Shown: positions 22,506 through 34,418 of the stretch, in pieces
Position numbering within the stretch: position 1 is the first letter of the stretch
Layout: every line of letters begins with the position of its first letter
NCBI RefSeq assembly: GCF_023078275.1
Contig: NC_062974.1
Span: 26,448,110 to 26,512,109 of the forward strand
Origin: Leguminivora glycinivorella
Lineage: Eukaryota; Arthropoda; Insecta; Lepidoptera; Tortricidae
Reading direction: 5' to 3'
Length of the DNA: 64,000 nt
Translations under genes and position numbers: made by a program
The notes under the pieces: model-generated
What the model saw: only the letters and a program-made list of their open reading frames with translations
Told to the model about the DNA's origin: nothing
The model's database searches: none

Positions 22506-23228
22506 GGTGCCAAAAAATAGCGTACTCAGTAATTGTCATTGTTCAATTATTATATTTAAAACTATTTTATAAACATGAAATAAATATTTTAACATCACAA
22601 TTTGGTCTTCTGTCAACCCCTGTGGAGTAGGTACCTGGTAGCGAAATATTTATCTATAAGTAGTAAATATTAGGTAACATGAGTGGGTTTTCGGTAAAAA
22701 AAAATAGTTAGGAAATTAAACTAATCAATTACACATAAAATGTTTTCACTTACAATTTGCGCATACAAGATTTATTTGTTTATGTTCGCTTTCCAAACCA
22801 TGTTTGATGTAGGTACTGTTCAAACATTAAGAGTTGGTATTGTGATTGTTTTAATTTTAGACAATTTCCTATGAAACAAACTTACTTATCTTGATCCCCC
22901 CCTCCCCTTCCTCCCCCTTCTCACTCCTGTGGGCTCAAAGGTCAAATGGCAGTAGCTTTCGTACAATCTAGCGACAAAATATGAGCATTGGCAAATGCCG
23001 AGACAATCACAAGGAAGATAGACACTTAGACAGGTAACTTGATATTTATCTCAGCTTTATTTATATTCAGATGGCTCAGAAAACAATATTAATAGAACCA
23101 AATTGCGCGAGGGAAGTGTCAATCCTATCGAATGTCAATTGCTACCGTTTTAATGCCATCAGAATAAAGCCCTTGGTGTTTTTCTTAAATGCAATAGAGC
23201 TTGATACAAATCCCCGCGTCAAGTCATG
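22506..23228. other. Unassigned
   Basis: AT-rich with a C/T tract near 22895; I recognise nothing else. Confidence 0.4.
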
Positions 23229-23345
23229 CTGAATCAAGTTGCAAATGCCAAGAGGCCGGTTGGACGCCCTAAGCTTAGATTTAAGGATTGCTGCAAGAGG
23301 GACCTGATATGCTTTTATATTTGGAAACTCACATTTGGGAATCTA
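23229..23345 (+). pseudogene. Reverse-transcriptase C-terminal fragment of a non-LTR element
   Basis: Plus strand reads NQVANAKRPVGRPKLRFKDC then CKRDL. GRPKLRFKDxxKRDL is a common C-terminal signature of insect non-LTR proteins. Only this fragment remains. Confidence 0.6.
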
Positions 23346-23349
23346 GGTA

Positions 23350-23515
23350 TGTTGATGCAATTAAATATCACGTAACGAGGCATTTTTAATGTTTTTGTTG
23401 ACTTCAACTTCTAACAATCTTCTAAAGACGGACAACTCGGTGGATTTTACCGAGTTCATTTGACACGCTAAGTAGATACGTTTGCTTGATCTATATATAT
23501 GACATCTGTGGTCGC
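23350..23515 (-). repeat. Dispersed repeat (CGCTAAGTAGATACGTTTGC family), copy 1
   Basis: Matches the reverse complement of 41845-42015. Confidence 0.65.
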
Positions 23516-24427
23516 GGACACATTCCCTGTCAATAAATGTCGATTGTCACTTTGTCGATTGCTATAAAGCCGCTTTGTCAGTTCATTCATATAAAAATAC
23601 AAGTATTTAATCTCGCCTTAATGGTAACCGACAAAGTGGGACGTTTTACTAAACACACTCACAAATGATGGTCACCCTACAACTCAATATGTCTCGATAT
23701 TCAATACAAGTTTCCATACACATACCATACAATGAGTAAAGCCGAAAACTGGAAAAACATGTTTGGTGGATTTGTGCTAAATATTCTTGTAATTATGGGG
23801 ATTATATTTTTGTTGTGGTGAAAATGTGTATTTTTAAGCTTCCTGTTTTGAGCAATATTGTATGAGGTTTGTTTATTCTTTAGTTAATAAGAACCAGTAT
23901 TTTTCTGACTAATAAATTAACTATTTTGTTTAAGAATACAAACCGTACTTATATTCATACAAAGGAAAAGTGACCAGCGCCCGTATTGACCAAGGCCGGA
24001 AGCGAGACTTTGTCCCTTCTTTCGCTGCTTAGGTGCCAAAACTCCTGGAGTTAACGTGTCAAAAGTTTCTTAGTTGATATTATGTACTAAGTTAATTCCA
24101 GTAGGATTTGGATGCCACCGCACCAGTTCTAGTCCTGGCTCTAGATAATAAAGGTCTTTACCGTACACATGGCGCTATATTACCGCACTTGTGAGGTAAT
24201 GAGCTTATTATGCAAAACTAATTCAAAAGTTGAAATGGCCATATGTACTGTAAAACGTTGTACGATACATGTGCAAATAAGTAATTATTCGAAACTCGTG
24301 TCGATTTAAACTCTCTACATTCGTGTCTTAAATTCCTCAAAATATATTAAGCGAGAAATAATACAAAACTTTTGTAAACAAATTAAGAGGATACGGTAGC
24401 GAAAATACTAAAATGGAAAGGAGTCCC
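23516..24427. other. Unassigned
   Basis: AT-rich; only a short GACACGAGTTGCGAA-family piece (24293-24350) is recognised. Confidence 0.4.
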
Positions 24428-24913
24428 TTTCAACTTGGGAATTTTAGTTAAATATACAAGTGTTATTAACCAGATTTATCGAAAAAAATTGTCTATTAAG
24501 AACAACTCAGTCAAAAGATATTTCAAAAAAATCTTTAAAATCGAGGTTCCGCTCTCGACTATTTCCTCTATCAAAACTTAATCAATCGGAACGAAATTTG
24601 AGAATCTGAATAACAATGAAATAATCTGTGTCGGACCGTTTAGCTTTTTTGGTTAATTGTTACCAATCTTGCGTATCACACCTTTTTTTGCGTCACAAGT
24701 GGCCACAATGAAAAAGGCCGTTTTTGAAAATTTTTGATTGGCCCTAGAGTCTTTAAAAAGCAGAATATCAAAAAAATCAAAACGGTCCGACACAGATAAA
24801 AATAATAACAATCTGTGTTGAAAAAATCATTGCTCTATCTTCAAAAACCATGGAGGAAATAGTCGAGAGCGTTACGTTTGTATGGAGAATTGACCCCTAC
24901 CGTATTGTCTTAA
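24428..24913. repeat. Dispersed repeat with internal inverted repeat, copy 2
   Basis: Direct-orientation match to 467-940, inverted pair at 24550-24568 and 24852-24871. Confidence 0.75.
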
Positions 24914-24976
24914 AGTCCTGCCTACTGAATTTATGCCCATATTCCTTGCACGATTTCCTAAGAGATCAACTTAGCC

Positions 24977-25548
24977 TGTCAGCAATTCCCGTCAACTTTG
25001 TACAATGCCACGTCAGCAAATTTTAATTGATCCTATTTTGTTACCAACATTTAGTAATATAATTCGACTTTCGTAAGATATATACAGGATAATTGTTATA
25101 ATTAAGAAAATATAGATACTAGAGAACCTTAATGACGAAATAAAACTTAATAAAATCTCAATTCATCAACAAAATCTTGGTAACAAAATAGGAATTAATA
25201 AAAACAAATTTAACTTTTCCCTTAATTTTTGTACAAACTTTTCGAGAACTGCTGCTGTAAGTGGTGCATGTCAGCAATTCCCATCAACTTTGTACAATGA
25301 CACGTCAGCAAATTTTAATTGATCCTATTTTGTTACCAACATTTAGTAATATAATTCGACTTTCGTAAGATATATACAGGATAATTGTTATAATTAAGAA
25401 AATATAGATACTAGAGAACCTTAATGACGAAATAAAACTTAATAAAATCTCAATTCATCAACAAAATCTTGGTAACAAAATAGGAATTAATAAAAACAAA
25501 TTTAACTTTTCCCTTAATTTTTGTACAAACTTTTCGAGAACTGCTGAT
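24977..25548. repeat. 292-bp tandem duplication of an inverted-repeat element
   Basis: Unit 24977-25268 is repeated at 25269-25548 with very few differences. Each unit has imperfect inverted ends (CAGCAATTCCC ... TTTGTACAA against its mirror CAGCAGTTCTC) and an inner mirror CCTATTTTGTTACCAA/TTGGTAACAAAATAGG. Confidence 0.85.
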
Positions 25549-26072
25549 GTTGTGTTTTGTTTTGTTGTACTATTTATTATGTAAAAATGCTACACCCAAG
25601 TGGGGTCCATGTTTGTACCTACAATCTATAAACACCTCTATAAAATACCATGGTCGCATTGAATAAATGAATATGAATATGAATATCGCCACTCGTTTCG
25701 AATTTCTCATTTAACGCACTTGTATCGTAATATAGTATTTACGTCGAGGTTAGAAAGTTATTAGTGTTACCAACTTATCGTTACACACATTCCATAATGA
25801 TCTCATCATATTTGTAATAACTACATAACTAGTCATTAACTGATTGCCCAAAGATAATTATCTTTTCTCAGAAAACGCGTATTTAAACATTGGTTTTTGT
25901 TGACAGGTTTTAATGACATGTTTGCTAAATATTGTACATATTATCTTTTTATGCGAAACGTAGATACCTACGAGATTCGTGATGTAAATACCTAAGTACT
26001 GACTTAGTACTCACTAGTAAGCAAATATTTAATAGGTACTTATTTAAAAAAAATGTAGGTACTACATACATA

Positions 26073-26488
26073 CTTTTCCCCTCACTAGCTCGGAAACACG
26101 TGTTTTGTCCTTTAATACCAGCGGGTAAAAACGCATTTTATCCACTAGTGGGTAAAGTGATTTGACCTTGAATAAAGTCAAATTAACTGCTTTAAAATTG
26201 ATAAAAGTAAGTAGGTGAATCTAGTAATAAAGATGATTTACTACCTGTGGAACTACTGGAAGCAGTGATAAACGCATTTTTTGCGTTGTAGTTTCCTCGC
26301 TATAGTGAGGGGAAAAGTTTTGTGTTACACTCGGGTGCAAATGTATTTTACTTCTCGTGTGTTAAAAAACTCGCAAGTTCAGGATTCTATTCTCGAACCA
26401 CTCGCTTCGCTCGTGGTTCAACTATAGAATCCTTTCACTTACTCGTTTTTCAATTCCACACTCGGCGTTAAAATACAACTTTGCCCCC
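26073..26488 (+). repeat. Dispersed repeat with conserved reading frame, copy 2
   Basis: Frame reads ELLEAVINAFFAL, stop, FPRYSEGKSFVLHSGANVF, YFSCVKKLASSGF, then SRTTRFARGSTIESFHLLVF. Nearly identical to copy 3. Ends in a poly-C run. Confidence 0.7.
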
Positions 26489-27579
26489 CCCCCCCCATTA
26501 ACCATAATCGGTCGTCGTTCCTACGCAAATCGTCCTATTTTGTGTACACACAGGTCTTCGGGTCTCAATGCTTAGTCGCAGTACGGTCGACGTTTAGTCG
26601 AGGCGACCCAAATGGGGGCGATTGGTAACAGGCACAAATGGGCACAGAAGTGACAGAAGTGTGCACTACGCGTGCACACATTGTTACTGTTTGGCGACTA
26701 CTTTCCCAAAATCATTCGTTCATTTCATTCTTTTCAAATGGCGACTGTCAGAGACGTCAAAGTAAAAAAGAAATAAAAACATTTGACATTAAAATGTAAT
26801 GGCGTAAGAATTTGTTAAAGATAAATATTGTTTGCATTTGTAATATAATTTGGGCTAATTACTATGGCCAATTAAATTGCTCGAGTGTTTATCAACGCGC
26901 CATCAATTTATCTCAGTTTAACCATCAATAATATTATTGACTACTTACTCGGTGTTTGTGTACATATATTGATTGTTGAAGTTTTAGTGCTTCGGTGTCG
27001 GTGCATATACTATACTGAAATAATAAAAATAATGCCTAGACAACCAATAAAGTTGTTAAAATATGGATTAAGACTGGGTAATATTCTATGTAAAAAACAG
27101 TCGACAAACGGTCACCAAACGGTCGCAAAATGGTCGTAACGTACACGCGTGACCGAAAGCAGTGAATCTTTATTGGATTTACAAAATGGCTTCTTCTATT
27201 CATTTTTTCCAGGTATCCTCAAACTTTATAAACAATTAAATATGCCGTCGCACTCAGTTGTCCTCACTGAAGAAGATTAAAAAAAATTGTAACATGCGTA
27301 CCGAGCTGCTGGGTTGTAAAGGATCGGGGACCATATTATTATGGTCTTCTATAGGCAACTAGTATTTTGCGGCATTTTACAATTGACACTTGTTAAAGTA
27401 GTCGTCATTAATATTACTATCAACATTAATTTCAGCGATCTGAACTTCTTTTGTCAAGATTTTTGTAGAGATAAGTGTTCACAAATTTGTAATGTTAAAG
27501 AGAGATAAATAAAACGTAGTAGAGTAAATAATTTGTTTTTTTTTTGTATCCCAAACAAAATACTTGTAGATGCAAGTGC
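26489..27579. other. Unassigned
   Basis: A poly-C run, then mixed sequence with no gene or repeat recognised. Confidence 0.4.
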
Positions 27580-27700
27580 GGAAAAGAGGAAAATCGATAC
27601 GAGTAGCGATAAATTAATACACGAACGAAGGGAGTGTTTTAAATCGACACGAGTTGCGAATGTCCTTTTCGCACGTGTATCGTACGACCATTTTCAGTAC
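27580..27700. repeat. Dispersed repeat (GACACGAGTTGCGAA family)
   Basis: AAACGAAGGGAGTGTTTTAAAT-like and CGACACGAGTTGCGAAT words recur in reverse orientation at 24293-24350, 25683-25740, 49797-49870 and 50553-50660. Confidence 0.55.
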
Positions 27701-28422
27701 CTAAATCTAAGCTAAGAGTTTCGACCAGACAAGAAATGAATCATTGCTCGCACTACTGCGTTAAAAAAAGCAGCATCTGTACTGAAAAAAACTATTATTG
27801 CGCAACAGAAGAACCCAATACATTTATGTAAAACTGCGTCACAAATACTAAGTAATAACTACCAGCATTAATAACAATATAATATACGTCGATTTTCATT
27901 AATATTACTATCAACATTAATTTCAGCGATCTGAACTTCTGTGCCATTTCTGCCTGAAAATAATGAAGGTTAGAATAATACTAACTACGTTATGTATAGG
28001 AATTTACTCTAGTATGCACTTCACAAGACATCTATTAATATCACAGTAAATACTCTATTTCATTTGATACCTACTTTTATTGTGTAAAGGAATACTACAT
28101 TTTTATCAATAAGAATTAAAAATTATATATATTAAGTTACTATAAAGTGCTTATCTATTTGTATTATCGTACTGTAATTTTCTTAACTTTTCCACATTTC
28201 TATAAAATGTCGAAGAGTGCTTAAATGGTCGTCGTTGTTTATTATTATTTAATTCACTCATATTTAAATGATTCAAAGCAACCAGTCCACAACTTCACAA
28301 GACAGTTTGAGAAACCTTCGTATTTCAGATTGTCATTTGCGGGTACAGTGGTTTAGGAGCAGTTCGGTAATCAGACCTACACATGTGTGTACAAATTCTG
28401 TCAATGTCACTCTCAGAAGCCG

Positions 28423-28590
28423 TTCTGACAGTGACAATGACAGCCACAAATTCGTCCACATGTTGTTACCGTTATGTGTGCATACGTCGACTAATAAGGT
28501 GTCGTTAAAAATCATTCTGACAGTGACATTGACAGCCACAGATTCGTACACATTTTGTTACCGTAACAAGTGCACACGCCGACTACATTT
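28423..28590. repeat. Two-unit tandem repeat, period about 93 bp
   Basis: TGACAGTGACAATGACAGCC ... CGACTA is repeated once with about 80 per cent similarity. An inverted piece (TGTCAATGTCACT) precedes it. The open frame across it (28268-28660) looks accidental. Confidence 0.55.
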
Positions 28591-28659
28591 TGTTATTGTA
28601 TCAATACGGTCGCATTGTTTGCACGATATTACCACGCGTTATGTCACATTTGACAGTTA

Positions 28660-29957
28660 GATACTGATTTGAAGATTTTGCGACCGAAATGGTTGTATGG
28701 GCCCTTGTATAACAAATAACTATTATTTCTGGTACTTTAAAAGTCTGATACACGTTTACGAAAATCAATATTAAGTGAAAAACAGGAAGATATTTTTTTA
28801 AATTCTAAAAAAGAAAGAAAAGACATGCAAATTCTATAACGGCATGTTTTTTTTTTTCTTATGTCCATTCGAAGAATTCGCTATCACCCTTCCTTGTCTT
28901 ATTTTAACATCAATTAAAACGCAAATAAAAGGTCAATAAATCCAATAAACCCCCATTATAAAGTCAGCCATGCACACACACGTCACACACACGCACACAC
29001 AAAAAACTACCCTGCGCACGCTTCCCATACTAAAATACACTTTGCCGATTTTAAACAACCCATTTCAATAACGACTTTAGTTCTAAAGACTTACCATTCC
29101 AAATTTGAATAATTCAAGTTTAGAATTCCCGATACCAGTGGCACCTTCCTATCGGAAGTGGGAAGCGAGATAGCTGCGCGTACGCATGTGAGGGAAAGGG
29201 ACGGGTAGCGTGGGAAACGTAGGGGTGGCGATATCCCATACTCGACCCTTAGAATTGCGGTAAACTACCGTATGCGATGACGTAAAGCTTTTGGTTTTAT
29301 TGCACTGCTAATATTAGTAGCCAATGTGACGTAGAAAGTAAAACTGTATTGTAAAAGTATAACTTATTTTTTTATACAGGAAAATTCTTCAACTTAGAAT
29401 TTATTTCGAATTAGTTTTATTGCAATGCTAATCAAAAACCTACAATTTTAGGTGCTTACTTTAATGAGAAAAATGTAAAATTAGAATTTGTTAGACTTGC
29501 GTTAACATAGACAAGGACACTTCTAAGATTATATCCTGTTTTATTAAAAAAGTAATTAAAACCAATGTAAATGCTTTTGTTTGTTTTCTTCCATACTTAT
29601 TGGCTTATGTGTTCTGAATGTTGTTTTCTCATAGGTATGTCGCGCAGAGTTAACTTGAACCAACTAGGTATATATTTTATATTACACAACATTGCGCTAT
29701 ACTTCCTTCCTTGCAACAAGTCGCTGTTCTAATTCTAAAATCAAATAAGTATACGATCCCGCCTCCCGCAAAACATCTGGGATTTTTGACTGTAGTAAAC
29801 TCTGTGCTCGTTGTATGATTTTAGACCTTAATTTGGACAATGTTCGACCTGACAATTCTGACAAACGTGACCCTATGGTATACTCCCTTTTCTATTTTTT
29901 CCCGAATCAGAATCATTGGAACTATGAGTCCCGAGGAGGCTTGAACTCACGACCATG
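28660..29957. other. Unassigned
   Basis: A CA microsatellite near 28974-29004. A full CSL-like match (CGTGGGAAA) is at 29209, about 4.7 kb past the Hey stop codon. No gene seen. Confidence 0.35.
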
Positions 29958-29961
29958 TCGA

Positions 29962-31242
29962 TGACCGTAGGCTCAAAGGGCGTAAGGGACAAAATGGCGA
30001 AAATGAGTTATGAATGCAGTTATACTCAGATTTTTTTTCTCTATCGAATGGTATATTCAACGTCTCGATACCTTTGAAAAAATGTCCGATACGCCCTAAT
30101 AAAAATCGTAATTTCTACCAAGTTTGAAAGTGCATTTTGTCGTATCCACCAAGCTAAAAAAAACTTTTGGTGCGTTTTGGCGTAACTCCCAAATGTCATG
30201 TACGTTACAGGGCGAATCATTTTTCTAAATTTAAGAAATCTTTTAACGATGGGTGCGAATTTGGTTCTCTGTAGGGTGAAAATGACGTAAAAAATATTAA
30301 AAAAAAAATTAAATAATGGGAAGTGCCTCCACAAAGCTATCAAAAAAAAAACCAACGACATAATAACTCTGCTTTGTACGTTTTGCTATAATTATACCCT
30401 CGTTGATATTTATAGTAACGCTACAGGAATTAAACTGCCGCTGAACATAGTGAAAAACTAAGAAAAAGAGTAAACAATTAAATACTTGAGTTATGATTAT
30501 GAGTTATGACCAATATATTAGTACCAAACAAGTAAGTTCCAAAACACTTTTTTAATGTGTCTTTCATTACTTTAAATAGCTTTGTCGAGGCACTTACCAA
30601 TAATTGATACTTTTTCATTATTTTTCTAAGAACGGCCTCCACAAGAGGCATCAAAATCGCACCCATCGTTTACGAAAACCTCGAAAAAAGTATTTATGTA
30701 TATACATTGATGAATCCGCCCTACAGTACTCAGTGCTACATACGACAATTTTATTTTTTAATTGCGAAGTTTTAATTTGATTAATAACAAAATAAACTTA
30801 TTATTAACTTTAAATTACATAATAATAAAAAAATAAGCAGTAAAATAGCAATTTGCATGAAATTTGTCGCAGATTTTACAAAATTATTGTTGAGAATAGT
30901 GTACGACTTACGCCAAATCGTTCTCATAAAACAAGTATTTGTGTCCGATACGCCTAAATATTCATGAACTGAATATAGCTGTTTTTGGCGTAACGTACAA
31001 ATCTTTTCAAAAACTCAAATTTTTTTTGGCGTAACGGACATCTATCTCTGTTATTAATCCACTTAGCGTAATACTTATTATTTAGTAAAAAAGAACTTAA
31101 AGATACATGAAAAACTCAAAAACAATAACCAAAATTCATAAAGAAATAAAAGAGTTATGATTTTTTTTCTCAAAAAAAAATAGTTTTTTGGCTCTCCTGA
31201 AAAATCGTGTTTTGTCCCTTACGCCCTTTGAGCCTACGGTCA
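29962..31242. mobile_element. 1.28-kb element with 33-bp terminal inverted repeats
   Basis: TGACCGTAGGCTCAAAGGGC at the left end is mirrored exactly at the right, with at least 33 bp of perfect inversion. TCGA stands on both sides (29958-29961 and 31243-31246). Inside, TTTGGCGTAAC-like words and their complements recur near both ends (about 30085, 30178, 30918, 30945, 30985, 31027), resembling transposase-binding repeats. No transposase frame is recognised. I cannot assign a superfamily. Confidence 0.75.
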
Positions 31243-31246
31243 TCGA

Positions 31247-32765
31247 TGTATTTTTCTTAAATTTATGGTTACTTAGAATACAAATTATTTATTTGCTACA
31301 GTGAAATACTTTTTCTTTTGCGGATTACACAACATGTCTATAAGTACAATATACTCGTACATTCCCCTATTCTTACCATGTGCAAGTCGCTTATGCTGTT
31401 CTAAATTTAAATTCCAATTAGTAACTTACGCCGTTTCCACCATTACCCGGCCGCGAACATCTGGCAGATTGTTTTACAGCGCGCACCTGTGCGATGGCTA
31501 TCTACTATGAACCGGCAAATGTCGTTGTTACTGGCCAGTTGCATTTATATTACTTACTTTTAAAAATAACCTTTTGAGGTGTCATTCGAAATTTAACTGA
31601 ATTTCTTACATTTTATAGTTCAATTTAGAAGAATAGTTATAGAAAATATGTTTTTTATAGTGAGTTTTTAATAGGTTAAAAAGGGTTTTTGGAATTGTAT
31701 TTCTGAAAGGTGCATACGTCATTTTAGAGCGATAGATAATATATGGTAATTAGTATGTTTGACCTTCTTCACACTTTTTAAGCTTTACGTAAAATAGAAT
31801 AAAAACGTACCTAAATGGCGCAGTCGCGCAGTACAGATGGATGGAAATCATAGCGGAAATGGCGTTTTATTATTCCATCATTTTGTTTTATCTTCCTCAT
31901 TTTATAATTTACTTAAGGGTGATTTATGTTTTCCTATTATTTTTGAGACATTTCATTTAAGGATGTAATAATACCTTTTTATATTCTTACGACAATTTCT
32001 TTCTTTGGACCTTTTATTAGTAGATTCTAATAGGAGCATAATAACTGAAAGTGACGCAAAATGTCCCTCTCTTGGATAATTCTCATTTTTATACAAAATC
32101 TATAAAAAATAAAAATATGACAGGATTTTAAAGAAACCTTCTCAATTGGTTTTTTCTTTCACTAGAGAAACGTGATTTTGAGGTTTTCAAGTTTCACTTG
32201 AAACCAAATAAACCTAAGTAATATGGTATTTTAATAGTTATGGATTTTGAAATGTAGCTGTAAGTTTAAATCTATAAATAAAAGATAAAATAAATTGTCA
32301 AATAATTTAATTCTGTTTATTTACAAGTAAAATTTACATCAGACATACCCAATGTACGTCAAACCGATATATACAATTCAAATCACACTAAATACTAATA
32401 ATAGCTTTTCACAACCGTTTTTAGGTATTTTTTTAATATTTACGAAGATTTTTTTTGCTATTTAAGGTTTTTCTCTTGAGCTATTTTGTGCAAAATACTT
32501 ATAGAGTCTTGGCACATAATAAAAGCAGTACAAATATTGAAAATTAAAGCTTTTCATTTGGTCCCAATATACTAGTGACTTCTTAAATCTATGATATACT
32601 ATATTGCTATCACACAACTTATTATATATCTCCATACTTTCTTTACAAACAGTTTCAAACACAATTAAACTTTAAGATCGCCAACAACTCTTAGTTTGAT
32701 TATGAGGCTTATTCGGATTTTTATTTAGATGTGGATACGATCGGTCAATGACAAAAGCGACATTT
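31247..32765. other. Unassigned
   Basis: AT-rich; no gene or repeat recognised. Confidence 0.4.
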
Positions 32766-33040
32766 CTGGTTCAAAGAATCAATTCTGACAGTTCATATAT
32801 TCAGGGGACCTATTTTCGAATTTCGCAAGCACGAATTCGCCTTTGGAAAGTCAGTGGAAAACGATGAAACACTATTTTTAAAAAAGGAGGGCTAGATTTT
32901 TTTTTATATAAATTTAGGATGAATAACCATTCGTTTTCGATTCTATTAGTTGAATTTAAATCGTTAGTAGTGAAGATATCATCAACGAAATTCACGAAAT
33001 TAAAAAATCGGCCCCCAGAATGAGAAAATTGATTCATGAA
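32766..33040. repeat. Probable decayed inverted-repeat element
   Basis: GAATCAATTCTGACA ... TTCAGGGGACC at the left resembles the complement of GGCCCCCAGAATGAGAAAAT at the right. Confidence 0.45.
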
Positions 33041-33690
33041 TGATAAAATGTAATTTAAGTACCTACATTCAGGAAAAGCTTACCTCTAGGTAAAAAAAAA
33101 ATTCAAATATAGGCCTTTAACACCTACTTATCAGAAAATCACCTCTAGGTAAGATTTATTTTAATCAATTGTAGGCTGCCTTTGAAATCTTTTTTCAGAA
33201 AACACTTCTAAATACAAGATTATCGGATTTCAAAGAAATACTCTCCAATTTTATTATACTGTACAAAGAAATAATAAAGACTCCTAAGTATCGTCAACAA
33301 AAAGTCTGTTTTGCCTCAGGTATTGAACTGAATAAAATTTGTGGGCGTACAGATTGTCCTAATAAGACCTTACAGTCTAATTGGGCCTTATTAAACGAAG
33401 AAGATTAAGAAATATTGCAATCAAAGTAGACTTAATGTTGGTCTATGAGAAAAATATCGTCCAATGAGGAAGGTTAACAAATTGTCTCCAAGCAAACAAT
33501 ACGTCTATTGTGAAAAAAAAATGTCAGTAAACAAATTATGTTCACCTTAAATATGTACTTCGACTATACATTTGAAAGACAAATACTTCATCTCCAATAT
33601 GGAGTAAACCTGAATATCAAAATAAAGGCTGACCAGAAATATATTACGCACCATGTTGCGGAATTTCATTACAACTACTTTCTGCATACT
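33041..33690. other. Unassigned; may include the Hey 3' end
   Basis: Minus-strand AATAAA-type signals occur (TTTATT on the plus strand near 33150 and 33250), but none can be chosen as the Hey poly(A) site. Confidence 0.3.
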
Positions 33691-33698
33691 ATACTGCT

Positions 33699-33820
33699 CA
33701 TGCGCGGATCCAGCCTAGGTTGGCCATACAAATAGACCACGTGACCCCCCCCCCCCTGGGGCCTGGGCCTTTACCACGTGACCCCCCCCCCCCCTGGGCA
33801 CGAAGCTGGATCCGCGCTTG
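33699..33820. mobile_element. hAT-type miniature element just downstream of the Hey stop codon
   Basis: Ends CATGCGCGGATCCAG and CTGGATCCGCGCTTG are inverted with one mismatch. ATACTGCT lies on each side (33691-33698 and 33821-33828). Two internal copies of ACCACGTGACC followed by a poly-C run put CACGTG E-boxes at 33738-33743 and 33775-33780. It lies about 90 bp past the Hey stop codon and so is probably in the 3' UTR. Confidence 0.8.
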
Positions 33821-33906
33821 ATACTGCTGAACTGTCACCCCATCAGAATAACAGCGCCCTCTTGACAATAGTCATATTACATATATATCTGATTAGGCTT
33901 GACAAT

Positions 33907-34418
33907 CTAATAAGCTAACTCTGCGCCCCAAGGCCTATAAGGTTTCGAACTATTCTGAGAATACTGGTTATGAGGCTGGTGAGGATATGGAGTAGGGTAA
34001 TGGGGCACTGGTGGTGCAGGGTGTGGGCCAGGGGGCGCTGGTGGCGCGGGAGGGGCAGGATAATGGGGGTAAGAAGGAGGGGCGGATAATGGCGCTGCTA
34101 CCGCCATGGGGGCAGCTACAGTTGTCGTGGCTGTTGAAGTAGTAGCTTCAGGTCTTAGCTCCGTATAGCCATGCTGAGGTTGAGGCTGTACTGGAGTAGG
34201 ATACTGTGGGTATCCCCAGTTGGCTGACTTGGCTGCCAGCTCCCGTTGCGCCGCGAAGCATTGCAAGTGGGACATCAGGCGGAGTCTCAGCGGGTCTTGG
34301 ATGTCTAACCCCTCGCAGCTCACGAGGTAGCGGGCTACTTCTGCTGCGCACTCTCGGAAGCCGATGCTGTGGTAGTCCATGGCGTAGCGTTGGGGGTCGT
34401 AGGCGAACGTGTCAAGAC
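33907..34418 (-). CDS. Hey: Hey coding exon 3 (Orange domain to C-terminus)
   Basis: The exon begins after CTGTTACAG and completes the split Gly120 codon. It encodes LDTFAYDPQRYA, then the Orange domain (starting MDYHSIGFRECAAEVARYL), an amphipathic segment (RLRLMSHLQCF), a linker rich in Pro, Ala, Tyr and His, and the terminal YRPWGAELAY before TAG. The Orange domain selects dimer partners. The YRPW peptide is the family hallmark, although in Hey it binds Groucho weakly or not at all. Length and order are normal for Hey; no frameshift is seen. Confidence 0.95.

Noticed and set aside
28268..28660. 130-codon open frame
   Set aside because: It spans a two-unit tandem repeat, has no recognisable domain, and an antisense frame also stays open over it because of repeat composition.
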